Positions 1 through 10,080 of a stretch of 64,000 bases of DNA are shown here, piece by piece; within the stretch, counting starts at the first letter, position 1; every line of letters begins with the position of its first letter. This DNA comes from Mycobacterium stomatepiae. GTDB lineage: Bacteria > Actinomycetota > Actinomycetes > Mycobacteriales > Mycobacteriaceae. The stretch is taken from NCBI RefSeq assembly GCF_010731715.1, contig NZ_AP022587.1, positions 2,480,001 to 2,544,000 on the forward strand, written 5' to 3'. The notes beneath the pieces were generated by a model. The model worked only from the letters and a program-made list of their open reading frames with translations, did not search any database and was not told the DNA's origin. The translations under genes and the position numbers were made by a program.

Positions 1-3000
1 CCACACCACTTCAAGGAGCAGCCGCTCTTGTGGATCCATCCGCGCTGCATCGACCGGCGCGATACCGAACAGTAACGGATCAAAACACGCGATGTCGTCC
101 AGGTAGCCACCGCGGCGTAAGTGAGCTGGTAACGCTGCCAGCTCGGGCCTTTCGATGGCATCGGTTATCAGATCGCTTCCATCGCATAGCTTCTGCCATA
201 GCTGCTCAACGGTGACGGCGCCGGGAAATCTGCCGGCCATTCCGATGATGGCAATCGCCGGCGCGACATCGGGCAAATGCTGCCCGTCCTGCTCGCTTGC
301 CCCGCGCGGGGCCACGGATTCCTTCGATACCGATTTCGGTCCCTGGATGTGCGGCGGACCGTATTGACTCTGCAGCGCCGCAGCCGCCCCAGCGAGTGTG
401 GGGTGCGTATAAAGCAGCGTGGCAGGTATCCGACCAGATTTGACGTATGCGTTAGCAGTGTGGGCGAAGCGGACCGCGGTGCGAGAGTCCAGTCCTAGGG
501 CAGCAACCGGGATGTCAGTGGTGATCGTGGCGAGATCGTCGATCTCAGCGGCTTCGGCGTAGAGGCCGACCAGTACCGGCAACCAATCCGCGGTGCGCTG
601 CTTCGTCAACTGCGGGACTACAGAGTCGCGACTGTGTTCAAACGGGTAAGTAGGCAGATCAGCAACGGCCGGTAACGCCGCCCACTGGGATGTCCAGTCG
701 ATGTCTTCGCCGTTAAGCCAACGCCGCAGAATGTTGCGCCAACGGCTGTCGGCGACGTCAGGGCCTGCCAGCATTTTGTGCAACGCGGGATGGGAGGCGT
801 CAGTTGCGGCGCAGCGCAGCGCGCTGACGGATTCGTCGACGCTGCTGGCCACAATGGCCAGGCGGTGAGCCAGAGCGACCCGCCCAAGTTGAGTCGTGGC
901 GCACACCGCCGTCCATTGAGTGTCAGCGCCGGCCGACTCCAGCGCGTCGGCGTACCGGTCCGCAAGAATCACTAGGGCGCTGGGCGTAGCTGCCGACAAC
1001 AGCAGTATCGGCGGTCCGTCACCGTCGGGATGAGGATTGGGGTGCGGGTCAGCTAGCACAGCCTGAGCGAGAGATCCGGTCGCCCCAACAGCGTTGATGA
1101 GGATGCGCCGTGGATTGCTATGTCGCGGAAAGTTAGTCGGCCCGTTCGGCAGGTTCACCTTCATCGTGCCGGTGTCGATCAGATCGTCGCAATCGGCGGC
1201 CATCCGGGTAGCGGGTATTTGATCGTGTTTCAGGCATAGCAACGCCTTGACGAGTTGCGCTGCCGAGGATGCGGCCTCCAAGTGGCCGACAATGGGCTTG
1301 ATCGTCCCGGCTAATATCCCGTCGGGAAATGTCGCGTCGATCGCCTCGAGTTCGGCCGCGTCGGACAGTATCGCTCCCGACGCTGCCAGTTCTACGTAGT
1401 CAATGTCAGCTGGTGCGCATCGAGCGCGTTCGAGTGTGGCTACTAGGGCTGTTCGCTGCGCTGCAGGTGCGGGGTCCCCGAAGCGACCGACGTCACCAAC
1501 GAACGCGATACCCGTTGCCTGTAGTTCAGCATGCGCGACGGCCAACGGTCCAACGCCAAGATGTGTACCCAACAGTACCGCCGCTCCACCTTCACCAACG
1601 ATCCAGCCGGGGTGCTTAGGGTCATATGCACCGTCCGGAACATCGGTGGCGACGAAACCGAGATCGGCGAGCGCGCGCACATGGCTTAAGTGGTCAAGGA
1701 GATTAGCTGAACAAACGATCGCCGCGGAACATTGACCATCCCGCAGTTGGGTGGCAGCACAGTCGAGCGCAGTCAAAAATGAAGTACATGAAGTGTCGAC
1801 GGCGATGCTGGGGCCGCTGAAGCCGAAAGTATGCGACAGCCGGTTAGCGATCTGCGATGCCAGGCCAGAGCGCGGTTCGCCAGGCCACAGGTGACCGACG
1901 AAAACGCCCACCCGACCGCGGCTTTCGAGGGATTGTGGTGTCACCCCGGACCGCTCAAGACACTCCCAGATCAGCTCCAACAGCAGTTGTGCTTGCGGGT
2001 CCAAGTCATCCTTGTCGGCCCATGGGAACAGTGCCGTGTCGACACCACGCAAGTCGTGGTCTAGCGGTGCGGCCACGCTCAGTGACTCGGCCAACCAGTG
2101 ATTTTCGGGGTCTAGGGCCTGGGCCTCGGTCTCGCCTTCAAAAATGGCTGTCCACAACTGATCCGCGTTCGCCAGGCTGGCGAACCGCGCTGCATACCCG
2201 TAAATCAGAACGCTTTCGAGGGATTCGCTAGGACCGCTGGTGAAGGTATCTGATGGTTGGTGAACCCGCGCGGTAGCGTCACCAATAGCTAGCGGCATGC
2301 GCACGTCTGTGTGAGCGCCGGGCCCGAACGCACCGAACAAAAGGGTGTGCAGCACTTTTTGGTCCTCATCGAGCTGGAGCGCTGACGCTACGTAGCGTTC
2401 GTCGATGCCGCCGATGGGGCAAAGTCCCACACCTGAGGTCGGCTGGGCAAGCATGAGAAGCTCAGATAGGTAGCCGGCCTCAAGCAACAGATATTTCTGG
2501 GCGTCGTCCCCGTACAACGGTGTGATGGCCCGTTGTTGACCGACCAGAAAGATCGCTCCAGCGGCCCCGTCGGCTAGTTGCCGGTTGTAGGCGATGTGAG
2601 CGCGCCGGTCAATCCCGGTAGTGTCGACTTGCCGGAGCACGCTATTTGCTGGATCAAGCCAGTATGTTCCGGCCCGAGCGGTTACTCGCTGGTCTTTGAG
2701 CCATACGTATACCTGGACGGCGTAGGTATCACCGGCCGATGGATACATTCGCCGATCCTCGCGTTGTGCGTCGGAATGAGTGCATGCCCACCCCAGCAAC
2801 GCCCCGAGCTGGCCGAGGTCGACGGGAGCATCGGTGAATTCGCGATGAGTGCCTCGCCAGCCGGGCCACGCAGCGGGCACGGACAGACGCGGCAGTTCGA
2901 TCGTGATATCGCTGGTGGTGGGGCGGGTGATCCGCGACGAAGCCAACGCTTGTTTGCCTACGACGTCATAGAGCAGGTCGCTGACGGCGATCTCCGATTG

Positions 3001-6000
3001 GCTGTCGGTGGTATGGCCACGAACGACCGCGGTGTCGGTCTGCACGCGCGCAGAAATGCACAGTGCCATGTCAGCGATCGTTGGACGGGCTACGAGCGCG
3101 TTTAGTGGGATACGAATCCCAAGGTGTTCGTGTAGACGGACGCTGAGTTGGACCACGGTGAACGACGTGGCACCTGCGTCCCACAGGTCCTCAGTAGGCT
3201 TGATTGAGCGGCCGAGAAGGTCTTCGGCAACCTCCGACAGCCAACCCACGTAGTCGGCGCCACCGGTGGAGTTTGCAAGGGCTGCAGTGGTGTCGTTCGT
3301 GGGAACCGGCGGCGGCCATGGAAGCTGGTTGCGGTCTAGCTTGCCGTTAGGGGTGGCCGGGAACCGGGCGAGGCTGACAAAGTGGCTGGGAACCATGTAG
3401 GTAGGGAGTCGATCTCGCAGCGCCGCGCGCAGCGTGGGGGTGTTTAGCCCGTCGGCAATAAGGTAGGCGACCAGCTGCTCGTCACCTGTTGGTCCGCGTC
3501 GAATGGCGACGACCGCGTCGCGCACCAGGCCCGTTCCGGCGATCGCATGCTCGATTTCTCCGAGTTCGATGCGGTGTCCACGGACCTTGACTTGTGCGTC
3601 CGCGCGTCCGCGGAATTCGATACTGCCGTCGAGGAAAAAGGACGCTCGGTCGCCGGTTCGATACATCCGCTGGTTCTCGTGGCCGATCTCGGCGACGAAC
3701 CGTTCGGCGGTGAGTTCGGGCTGATTCACATAGCCATCGGCGAGGACAGCCCCAGCGATGTAGAGGTCGCCTTCCTGGCCGGGTCGGCAATGCTGCTGCT
3801 TGTCGTCAAGGATGTAATAACGGGCGTTGTCGATGGGTCGCCCGTAAGGGATGCTGCGCCAGGTGGGCTCTACACCGTGTACTTCGTGGTAGTTCGACCA
3901 CACCGTCGCTTCGGTGGCGCCACCAAGGCACACCAGAGTTGCAGCAGGAAAGACGCCCATGAGGTCGACGGGCAGAGACAGAGGCGTGTAGTCGCCACTA
4001 AGGAAGAACAGCCGCATCCGCAACTGTGCGTCCCGTGTTATGCCGGGGAAGTAAGAGCGCAGGTGATCTAAAGCTGTTGGCGCCGAATTCCAGAATGTGA
4101 TCGGTTCTCGATTGAGAACGCCGATCAGTTCTGCGGGATCGTGTTGTTCGGTGGTATCGGCGATATAGAGAGACGCTCCGACGCTGAGCAGACCGAAGAT
4201 GTCAAAGACTGACAGGTCGAATCCCAGGGAGGTTACGCACAGTCCACAGTCGCTGGAATTAAAGTCGTACATTCGTTGACACCAGTTCAGCAAATTGTGG
4301 ATGGGCCGGTGGGGCACAGCTACACCCTTGGGTTCGCCAGTGCTGCCCGAGGTAAAGATGATGTACGCCAAGTCATCGGCGTCGGTGATGGGTTCAGGCG
4401 GGCGGGGCCGCGAGGTGCTCTCATCGGCATAGATGACTCGCATCTGCCTCTGAATCTGTGGGTCAAGCCATGACGTTGTGTCCGTTGTGGTGACTACACG
4501 TTTGCAGCGGGCAGCTTCGAGCATCGAGTGGGCACGCAGCACTGGCTGGCTAAATTCAATGGGGACATAGGCGCCGCCCGCTTTCTGCACTCCGAGCGCC
4601 GCGGCAACCATCATCGGACCGCGGTGGACCACCACCGCGACACTCTCCCCCGCTGTGCATCCGTCGTTGCGAAGCTGCCAGGCAATGGCATTCGCTACAT
4701 GGTCGAGGCGCCGATAAGTCCAGATGCCACCCCGCCATCGCAATGCGGTGGCTTCTGGAGTTCGCGCCGCTGTCTGCTCTATGCGCTGAAAGATTGGCCC
4801 AGGTGCCGCGAAAGGCTGTGCGGTGCAGTTCCATTGCGCGACGGCGGCGGCGAGTTCGGCTTGCGTGGCGCCGATGGTGACCACGGTATCGGTTTCAGCG
4901 ACGGGACCGGGACGTGTGTTCGCGACGGCGACCGCAGGTGCCGATTCCCTGGCGAGGCGGCGCACGGTGGCAAGGTACCGGTTGAAGACCTGTTGTGGTG
5001 TGCCCGCGCTCAAGTCGTGGGCGGCGGCGTCGGCGCGCAATCGCAGGTACCCGCCAGCGATAGCACCGACCGCGTCGAAGCTGATATTCGGAGTTTCGGT
5101 AATCCACGCAAAATCAGCGGGGTCGGTGTCACCCCAGTCGGTGACGCTGGTATAGGCGATTGGATAGGTCCGGCCACTGCGGCGCAGCGCGCATATGGCG
5201 GCTTCGCTGCCCATAGTATGGTCGGCCGCCACAACCAGGCCGATTGCAGCGGCTTGATCCCACAGAGTCGTGTTTAGGTTGCGCGCCGAAGAAATCCATG
5301 CCAGTCGGCTTCGGTCCCGGGCTGTGACGGCGGTGTCCGGGCGGGCCCAGTCGACATACACCAGGCCGACCTCATGGCCGATGTGCTGGTGCCATGCGTC
5401 GGCGAGGGCGGCCGCAAGGAGCCAGTCGAGTTCGACATCACGGTCTACGCACGCTATCTGCAGGGTGTCGACGCCGGCCAGGATGCCTTCGCAGCGGACC
5501 CACCGCGTCGAAGATTGATGTGCTGCCGTGCGCATGGGATCGGGTGATAGCTCGGGCCCGGGGGTTAATTGCGCGAATTTGGCGGCCCAATAAGCCTCGG
5601 CGATCGAGGCTGAGGGAGCGCGACTCTCGGTGTGAGCTTCCGGCGGCGTGCTGTTCGGCAGGGATTGACCAGCTAATCCGCTCGCTAGGGCTCGGGTTGC
5701 TTCGTGGAGTCCGGGTGCATCAGACAGGAGCAGGTCGTAGCGCACGATGACGCAGGCTTGCTGGCTACCGTCCGGATCGTGACCTGTCAGGCACACCACT
5801 TCGGTGGATGGTGACCGGCCTAGCGGCTGCGGGGTGGCTGCGAGCTCCTCCGCAATGCGTCGCCGCGCATCATCGAAGCTCTCCTCGTGCCGAGGATGCT
5901 CGGCGGCGATCATTGCCTCGGACGGTGGCGTGAGTTGATGCTGGACCAGGTCGGGGGTGACAGCCTGCCGTAAGCTGGGGCGGGCCGCGACGACATCCCG

Positions 6001-7674
6001 CCAGACAGTCGGAATCCTTGCTACCGCTGCCGGTTTGATATTGACGGAGAACACCGCTGCGCAGTCGGGCGCCGTTCCGATAGTTCGTGTCAGACGATCC
6101 AGAGCGTAGCCGGTTTGTAGAACGCTGGGCACGTCGGCTTCTTGTTGATCGGCAGCCAAATAAGTCAGGCGGTTGCAAAGTCGGGCAAAGACTCGATCGG
6201 TTTGCAGCTTGGGGACCAGATCATCGGCGATCTCCCAGCGCAGAAATAGCGCATGGTCAACTTCCCATATCTGTTGTTCCAGAGCAATTCCGGATGTTTG
6301 GCAGGCACTTGACACAGGGGAAAGTGCGGCGTTGCTGCCGTCAGGGGTGGCGTCGAGCAGGCTAGTGAAAACAACAGGAAGTGCTGCGGCAATGGGTTCA
6401 CCTGGAATGCGGCGAATCGCCTCGACGCCGGATACGCTGCTGTGACTCAGGTCTTTCCACAGCTCGCGGTGCAGCCGGATGGCGAAGTCGTCGGTTGTCT
6501 CGCCGGGATCCGGCCGAGCAGGTAAGACGAGGCTTGAGGCGAATGGACCGGCGACGTGGCGCGCCCAGCGCGGCAATCCGACGCGCTTGCTTGTCGTCAT
6601 CACGACGCTGGCGCTGGTTTGGCCGGCGGCGGCGCATAGCGTTTCGACGAAGGCTGCTAGCACGAGCGCTGTGGGTGAAATATCGAGGCTCCGCGCTCGG
6701 CCCTTAAGGCGCTCCCACAACGCGGCCTCGAAGGTGTGCTGGACGGATCGTCGCGCGGGAGGTGCACTGTCTGGCGGGCGGGTAGGGGTGGCGTCGGCTA
6801 GCAATCCGAGGGGCGCACCCGCAAGTCGATTCTGCCAGTAGGTGATATCGGCGAGATCGGCTGGGGTGTGCAGCGTTTCGATCAGCGAGACTAGTTTTTG
6901 CGCCTGGGTCGGCGGAGTTGTTGGCGCCGTGCCGTCGGCGAAGTCCAGGAGTTCCTGGCTGATCAACAGCACGCCGAATCCGTCGGTGCTGATTGCATCG
7001 ATGCTGAGGTGGATGGTGGCACGAGTGGTGTCGCCGACAATTTCAGCGCGAACGAGTTCAGTCAGGCGGTCGACGCGATTGGCAAGTCGGTCGCGCACGG
7101 CCGCGACCTCGGTGTCGTAGCGATCGTTGTCGACGCTGCGGACGTGCGCTTCGGGTGTGACATCAAAGGCCAGTCGACTGGTATCGGTGAGCCGCGCTTG
7201 TAAGCAGGGATGGCGTTGCACGACGGCTGTCCACGCGGAGGATAACCGGGCGATCGCACTGGCGCCAACGAGTTGGTACTCGCGGTACAGGTGACAGCCG
7301 ACCGGGTCGTCAGTGAAGCTGGGGTCGGCGCCGACGCGATAGGCCTGTTGCAGCGGCAGCAGCCCAGCTGTCAGTTGCTCGGGAGCCGGGTGGGACATCG
7401 TCGGTGCATCGGCTAGAGATGTTGTGTGGGACTGTGATGTCTTGTTGATGGCGTGGGATTTGATGAGGTCGCACAGGCTGGTCACGGTGGCGCCGACGGC
7501 AAAGTCAGCCACCGTGACGTCGATACCGAATCGGGTTGACAGTTCAACGGCGAATCGGGTAGCGGCCAACGAACTTAGCCCCTGTCCCACGAGGCTCTCG
7601 CTGGGGTCGACCAGTTTGGCGGACCAACACTGGTCCAATAGAGCTAAGACCTCATCGCTGAGTAGTTCGCTCAT
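1..7674 (-). CDS. Hybrid NRPS/trans-AT PKS megasynthase (3' end outside window)
   Basis: An open frame runs from ATG 7674 (AAGGGGGG just upstream) to the left edge, over 2,550 codons. Domains by residue: carrier 1-75 (GLSSL, Ser35); heterocyclization domain ~95-510 with DAISTD; a second, divergent one ~515-930 with DLLLSD; adenylation ~940-1445; carrier ~1475-1541 (GATSF); SagB/McbC-like nitroreductase oxidase ~1560-1800 (PSAGDTYAVQVYVW, CPIGG); ketosynthase ~1810-2220 (active Cys ~1963 in DTSCTSF) whose HGTGT is replaced by AASGA; ACP (LGLDS, Ser ~2397); start of another KS (IIGMAGRFPG) at ~2470. The hand-read adenylation code is D-L-F-N-F-S-L-V-W, close to the cysteine code. No AT lies between KS and ACP, so malonyl loading must come in trans. 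Inference: an upstream aminoacyl unit is condensed with Cys, cyclised and oxidised to a thiazole, then passed to polyketide modules. Confidence 0.93.
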   Translation of the reverse strand, partial: MSELLSDEVLALLDQCWSAKLVDPSESLVGQGLSSLAATRFAVELSTRFGIDVTVADFAVGATVTSLCDLIKSHAINKTSQSHTTSLADAPTMSHPAPEQLTAGLLPLQQAYRVGADPSFTDDPVGCHLYREYQLVGASAIARLSSAWTAVVQRHPCLQARLTDTSRLAFDVTPEAHVRSVDNDRYDTEVAAVRDRLANRVDRLTELVRAEIVGDTTRATIHLSIDAISTDGFGVLLISQELLDFADGTAPTTPPTQAQKLVSLIETLHTPADLADITYWQNRLAGAPLGLLADATPTRPPDSAPPARRSVQHTFEAALWERLKGRARSLDISPTALVLAAFVETLCAAAGQTSASVVMTTSKRVGLPRWARHVAGPFASSLVLPARPDPGETTDDFAIRLHRELWKDLSHSSVSGVEAIRRIPGEPIAAALPVVFTSLLDATPDGSNAALSPVSSACQTSGIALEQQIWEVDHALFLRWEIADDLVPKLQTDRVFARLCNRLTYLAADQQEADVPSVLQTGYALDRLTRTIGTAPDCAAVFSVNIKPAAVARIPTVWRDVVAARPSLRQAVTPDLVQHQLTPPSEAMIAAEHPRHEESFDDARRRIAEELAATPQPLGRSPSTEVVCLTGHDPDGSQQACVIVRYDLLLSDAPGLHEATRALASGLAGQSLPNSTPPEAHTESRAPSASIAEAYWAAKFAQLTPGPELSPDPMRTAAHQSSTRWVRCEGILAGVDTLQIACVDRDVELDWLLAAALADAWHQHIGHEVGLVYVDWARPDTAVTARDRSRLAWISSARNLNTTLWDQAAAIGLVVAADHTMGSEAAICALRRSGRTYPIAYTSVTDWGDTDPADFAWITETPNISFDAVGAIAGGYLRLRADAAAHDLSAGTPQQVFNRYLATVRRLARESAPAVAVANTRPGPVAETDTVVTIGATQAELAAAVAQWNCTAQPFAAPGPIFQRIEQTAARTPEATALRWRGGIWTYRRLDHVANAIAWQLRNDGCTAGESVAVVVHRGPMMVAAALGVQKAGGAYVPIEFSQPVLRAHSMLEAARCKRVVTTTDTTSWLDPQIQRQMRVIYADESTSRPRPPEPITDADDLAYIIFTSGSTGEPKGVAVPHRPIHNLLNWCQRMYDFNSSDCGLCVTSLGFDLSVFDIFGLLSVGASLYIADTTEQHDPAELIGVLNREPITFWNSAPTALDHLRSYFPGITRDAQLRMRLFFLSGDYTPLSLPVDLMGVFPAATLVCLGGATEATVWSNYHEVHGVEPTWRSIPYGRPIDNARYYILDDKQQHCRPGQEGDLYIAGAVLADGYVNQPELTAERFVAEIGHENQRMYRTGDRASFFLDGSIEFRGRADAQVKVRGHRIELGEIEHAIAGTGLVRDAVVAIRRGPTGDEQLVAYLIADGLNTPTLRAALRDRLPTYMVPSHFVSLARFPATPNGKLDRNQLPWPPPVPTNDTTAALANSTGGADYVGWLSEVAEDLLGRSIKPTEDLWDAGATSFTVVQLSVRLHEHLGIRIPLNALVARPTIADMALCISARVQTDTAVVRGHTTDSQSEIAVSDLLYDVVGKQALASSRITRPTTSDITIELPRLSVPAAWPGWRGTHREFTDAPVDLGQLGALLGWACTHSDAQREDRRMYPSAGDTYAVQVYVWLKDQRVTARAGTYWLDPANSVLRQVDTTGIDRRAHIAYNRQLADGAAGAIFLVGQQRAITPLYGDDAQKYLLLEAGYLSELLMLAQPTSGVGLCPIGGIDERYVASALQLDEDQKVLHTLLFGAFGPGAHTDVRMPLAIGDATARVHQPSDTFTSGPSESLESVLIYGYAARFASLANADQLWTAIFEGETEAQALDPENHWLAESLSVAAPLDHDLRGVDTALFPWADKDDLDPQAQLLLELIWECLERSGVTPQSLESRGRVGVFVGHLWPGEPRSGLASQIANRLSHTFGFSGPSIAVDTSCTSFLTALDCAATQLRDGQCSAAIVCSANLLDHLSHVRALADLGFVATDVPDGAYDPKHPGWIVGEGGAAVLLGTHLGVGPLAVAHAELQATGIAFVGDVGRFGDPAPAAQRTALVATLERARCAPADIDYVELAASGAILSDAAELEAIDATFPDGILAGTIKPIVGHLEAASSAAQLVKALLCLKHDQIPATRMAADCDDLIDTGTMKVNLPNGPTNFPRHSNPRRILINAVGATGSLAQAVLADPHPNPHPDGDGPPILLLSAATPSALVILADRYADALESAGADTQWTAVCATTQLGRVALAHRLAIVASSVDESVSALRCAATDASHPALHKMLAGPDVADSRWRNILRRWLNGEDIDWTSQWAALPAVADLPTYPFEHSRDSVVPQLTKQRTADWLPVLVGLYAEAAEIDDLATITTDIPVAALGLDSRTAVRFAHTANAYVKSGRIPATLLYTHPTLAGAAAALQSQYGPPHIQGPKSVSKESVAPRGASEQDGQHLPDVAPAIAIIGMAGRFPGAVTVEQLWQKLCDGSDLITDAIERPELAALPAHLRRGGYLDDIACFDPLLFGIAPVDAARMDPQERLLLEVVW

Positions 7675-7954
7675 CAATCCCCCCTTGATTCCAGTCCCTG
7701 GTGTTCGTGCCGATGAGGAAAGCCCTCCCGGGCATTAACGGGTGCTAGAAGCCGACACATGTTGGAGTTTGGAACGTGTTCACGGTGTCGACAATCACGA
7801 AACCGATTGTCCGCATACGAGTTTGGTATCTCCGCCAGCGAAGGGCGTGGCAGGGCCAACGCCGAATCGCGCATTGCCGCCTAACGACCGGTGGCAGAGC
7901 CGGAAGCCACTGGTTGGTGGGTAAGCCGCGAAGCTCAACTGTGTTCTCCTGCGC

Positions 7955-9142
7955 CTAGTCGGCAATGATCGGGTGAAATCCTTGGACATTGCGTTCAAGG
8001 GGACGTGTACTCGACTTCCTTGCGGTCGTCGTCGGTGATGGGTTGGCTAGGAATGCGAGTGCCAACGCCACGCAGTCATCGGGAGCATGGAAAATCCCGA
8101 GGTGATCGAGTCCGTTGATGTGAACCAACGGCGTGCTGAGACAACGAGATACGCATGCCGACCCGGCTGGATGCACTGTGGTGTCGCTAGCGCTGGCCAC
8201 GATCTGCGCAGGAACGTTAATAAGAGCCAGGTGCGGTCGGCAGTCGGTGCCCATGACCGAGGAGTTCATACGGCAGTAGTCCCACAGCAGCGTCGAGTTG
8301 GCGTACGGATACACGGCGAGAGGCGCAAGTTCGGGATCGGATAGCGCAGTCATCGACGACACAATGTTCTGATGCAAAATCTCGACGGGCAGAGTGCCGT
8401 CGAGCACCATGTTCATGAGGGCCTGCAGATTTCGCTGATGCTCGCTTTTCGCGTCGCTAGAGCCGATCTCGTAATCCCCGAGCCACAAGCTGATCGCGTC
8501 TACGCGTTCTGGTGCGGCTGACGCCAGCGCAAGTGCAATGGTGGCGCCGCCGCAGAACCCAAGAACCCTGACGCGCGTCCAGCCTAGATAGTCCAAGACC
8601 GCCACCGCGTCTGCGACCTGGGCGGTCACGCTCAGGTCGGCCTCCGCAATGTTGGCCCGGTCACGTTCGAATAGCCCGCGTGTTGCGAATGCCGCTACCG
8701 GGGCGTGCGCGGCCAACGCCCCTGCCCAAGCATCCAGCAGCTCCAGCGGCAGGCCTGGAGCTCCCAGAAAAAGCACCGGAGTCGAGTCAGCCTCGCATAA
8801 GGCACTGCCTGTTACCACGATGCCGTCAGGTCGGGTGATCCGAAAGGATCGTCCCCGCAGCCAGGCCGAGCGGCACCGGGACTGAGCGATGGCTTCGGCG
8901 GCATCGGTACCAGGCGCGCTGGCTTGCGGGTCCAGTCGTCGCGCTGCGTCTAATGCCCGTGCCGCGATCCGATCGAAGGCGTGCGCCGGCGTATCGGTTC
9001 TTTGATCATCGATGGGCCGGCGCAGTCCTGCCGCGACAAACAGATCGAAGGTGGATTCTGACTCGCCGGGCAACGCCAGGGGGCAAATTAACTCCCGCGC
9101 TAGCGGAGCGATCCGCAGCACGGCATCGGCAATTGCGGTCAT
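7955..9142 (-). CDS. SyrC-like aminoacyl shuttle: alpha/beta hydrolase with Cys nucleophile
   Basis: This 395-residue alpha/beta-hydrolase-fold protein has nucleophile elbow GFCGG, so the nucleophile is Cys197 instead of the usual Ser; a late Asp (SASDTT) and His (GLDHLG) complete a plausible triad. Known family: SyrC of syringomycin and CmaE of coronatine are hydrolase-like aminoacyltransferases with a catalytic Cys that move (chloro)threonyl or allo-isoleucyl groups between carrier proteins. Its start overlaps the halogenase stop by four bases (ATGA), and it lies between the halogenase and the megasynthase, exactly where a shuttle is needed. Inference: it moves chlorothreonine from the free carrier of the A-T protein to the N-terminal carrier of the megasynthase. 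Alternatives are an editing thioesterase or a release enzyme; sequence alone does not exclude them. Confidence 0.75.
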   Translation of the reverse strand: MTAIADAVLRIAPLARELICPLALPGESESTFDLFVAAGLRRPIDDQRTDTPAHAFDRIAARALDAARRLDPQASAPGTDAAEAIAQSRCRSAWLRGRSFRITRPDGIVVTGSALCEADSTPVLFLGAPGLPLELLDAWAGALAAHAPVAAFATRGLFERDRANIAEADLSVTAQVADAVAVLDYLGWTRVRVLGFCGGATIALALASAAPERVDAISLWLGDYEIGSSDAKSEHQRNLQALMNMVLDGTLPVEILHQNIVSSMTALSDPELAPLAVYPYANSTLLWDYCRMNSSVMGTDCRPHLALINVPAQIVASASDTTVHPAGSACVSRCLSTPLVHINGLDHLGIFHAPDDCVALALAFLANPSPTTTARKSSTRPLERNVQGFHPIIAD

Positions 9143-10080
9143 CGCACAGGGAACGGAAAGCCGCGGGTGGTTTGGGTGGCAAGGCGGTTGTGGCCGTAGG
9201 TGTCGCGACCGCTGACCACAATCGCTCCATACTTATCGAGGCTGATCGTTCCGCCATACTCGTCGACTACCTCGGTGTCGGGGTACACACGCACACAAGT
9301 TGGTACGTAGCGGCCGACATAACCTAGCCGCATTGGCCGTTCGCCTCCTAGGTGTGGGTGCGAAGCGTGCATGAGTGTCGACCAAAACATCACAGCTTCC
9401 CCGGCTTTGAGTTCGATGGAGACAGCGTTCTCAGCGGGCACTTGCCAGTCGGGATCCTTCTGCAAGTCCCGATAGTCATAACCGAAAAAGCCGCGCCGCG
9501 TACCGCCGTCCTTCACCAGGTTGGCGACGTCTGGGTCGTACTTCATGAATTTAGTCTCGTCGTAGAACATTTCGGCTTGCGTGCCAGGAATGAACTGCAG
9601 GCAACCCGTTTCGATAGTGGCGTCGGTGAAGGCAGTCCAAACGGTAATTGTCCCTCCGAATTCCTTAACTTCGTTAGGCCAGAGGATCTGGGGCGTTCCT
9701 GAGGCATTAGCGAATGTGTCGGCTTGATGCCAATCGGTTCCTTCGTCCCCGCCGTATTTGGGGAAAAATTCACTGCGCCAACATAAAACATCGGGACCCA
9801 ACACAGATTTGACGCGGCTGACGATCTCGGGATGACAAATGTGCTCGGCCAGGAACGTAGAATCAAGGTGTCGATCGTAATTCGAGATGTTCGTCGATCC
9901 CGATAGCTGATCTTCGCTATAAACGGCGTGGCTTCGATCCATGAGCGCGAGCCGCTCGTGACGCCATCTGTCACGAATCACATCGGGCTCGTACACCTTG
10001 ATTGGGTAGTGGAAACCGCGCTGCCGGAAGGCAGCGACTTCGTCGGCGCTCAGCCCAGCATCCACGCGTTGACCTGTCAT
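9139..10080 (-). CDS. SyrB2-type Fe(II)/2-oxoglutarate halogenase (carrier-bound threonine)
   Basis: This 313-residue protein is of the PhyH-like non-haem iron family. The facial triad is His118-x-Ala120 (WHQADTF) with His238 (TLMHASHPH), and Arg251 is placed to bind 2-oxoglutarate. Ala in place of the Asp/Glu ligand leaves room for chloride and marks the halogenase branch (SyrB2, CytC3, BarB1). From memory the whole chain is strikingly like SyrB2, including [27 protein letters not shown] and [14 protein letters not shown]. SyrB2 chlorinates the C4 methyl of L-threonine tethered to SyrB1. It overlaps the A-T gene (stop/start share ATGA at 10077-10080) and the shuttle gene. Expected product: 4-chloro-L-threonyl-S-carrier protein. 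Bromide or another beta-methyl amino acid cannot be ruled out from sequence. Confidence 0.92.
   Translation of the reverse strand: MTGQRVDAGLSADEVAAFRQRGFHYPIKVYEPDVIRDRWRHERLALMDRSHAVYSEDQLSGSTNISNYDRHLDSTFLAEHICHPEIVSRVKSVLGPDVLCWRSEFFPKYGGDEGTDWHQADTFANASGTPQILWPNEVKEFGGTITVWTAFTDATIETGCLQFIPGTQAEMFYDETKFMKYDPDVANLVKDGGTRRGFFGYDYRDLQKDPDWQVPAENAVSIELKAGEAVMFWSTLMHASHPHLGGERPMRLGYVGRYVPTCVRVYPDTEVVDEYGGTISLDKYGAIVVSGRDTYGHNRLATQTTRGFPFPVR

Noticed and set aside
4528..5277. 249-codon plus-strand frame
   Set aside because: It lies wholly opposite the megasynthase adenylation and Cy domains, whose minus frame has strong motifs; no domain or ribosome site of its own.
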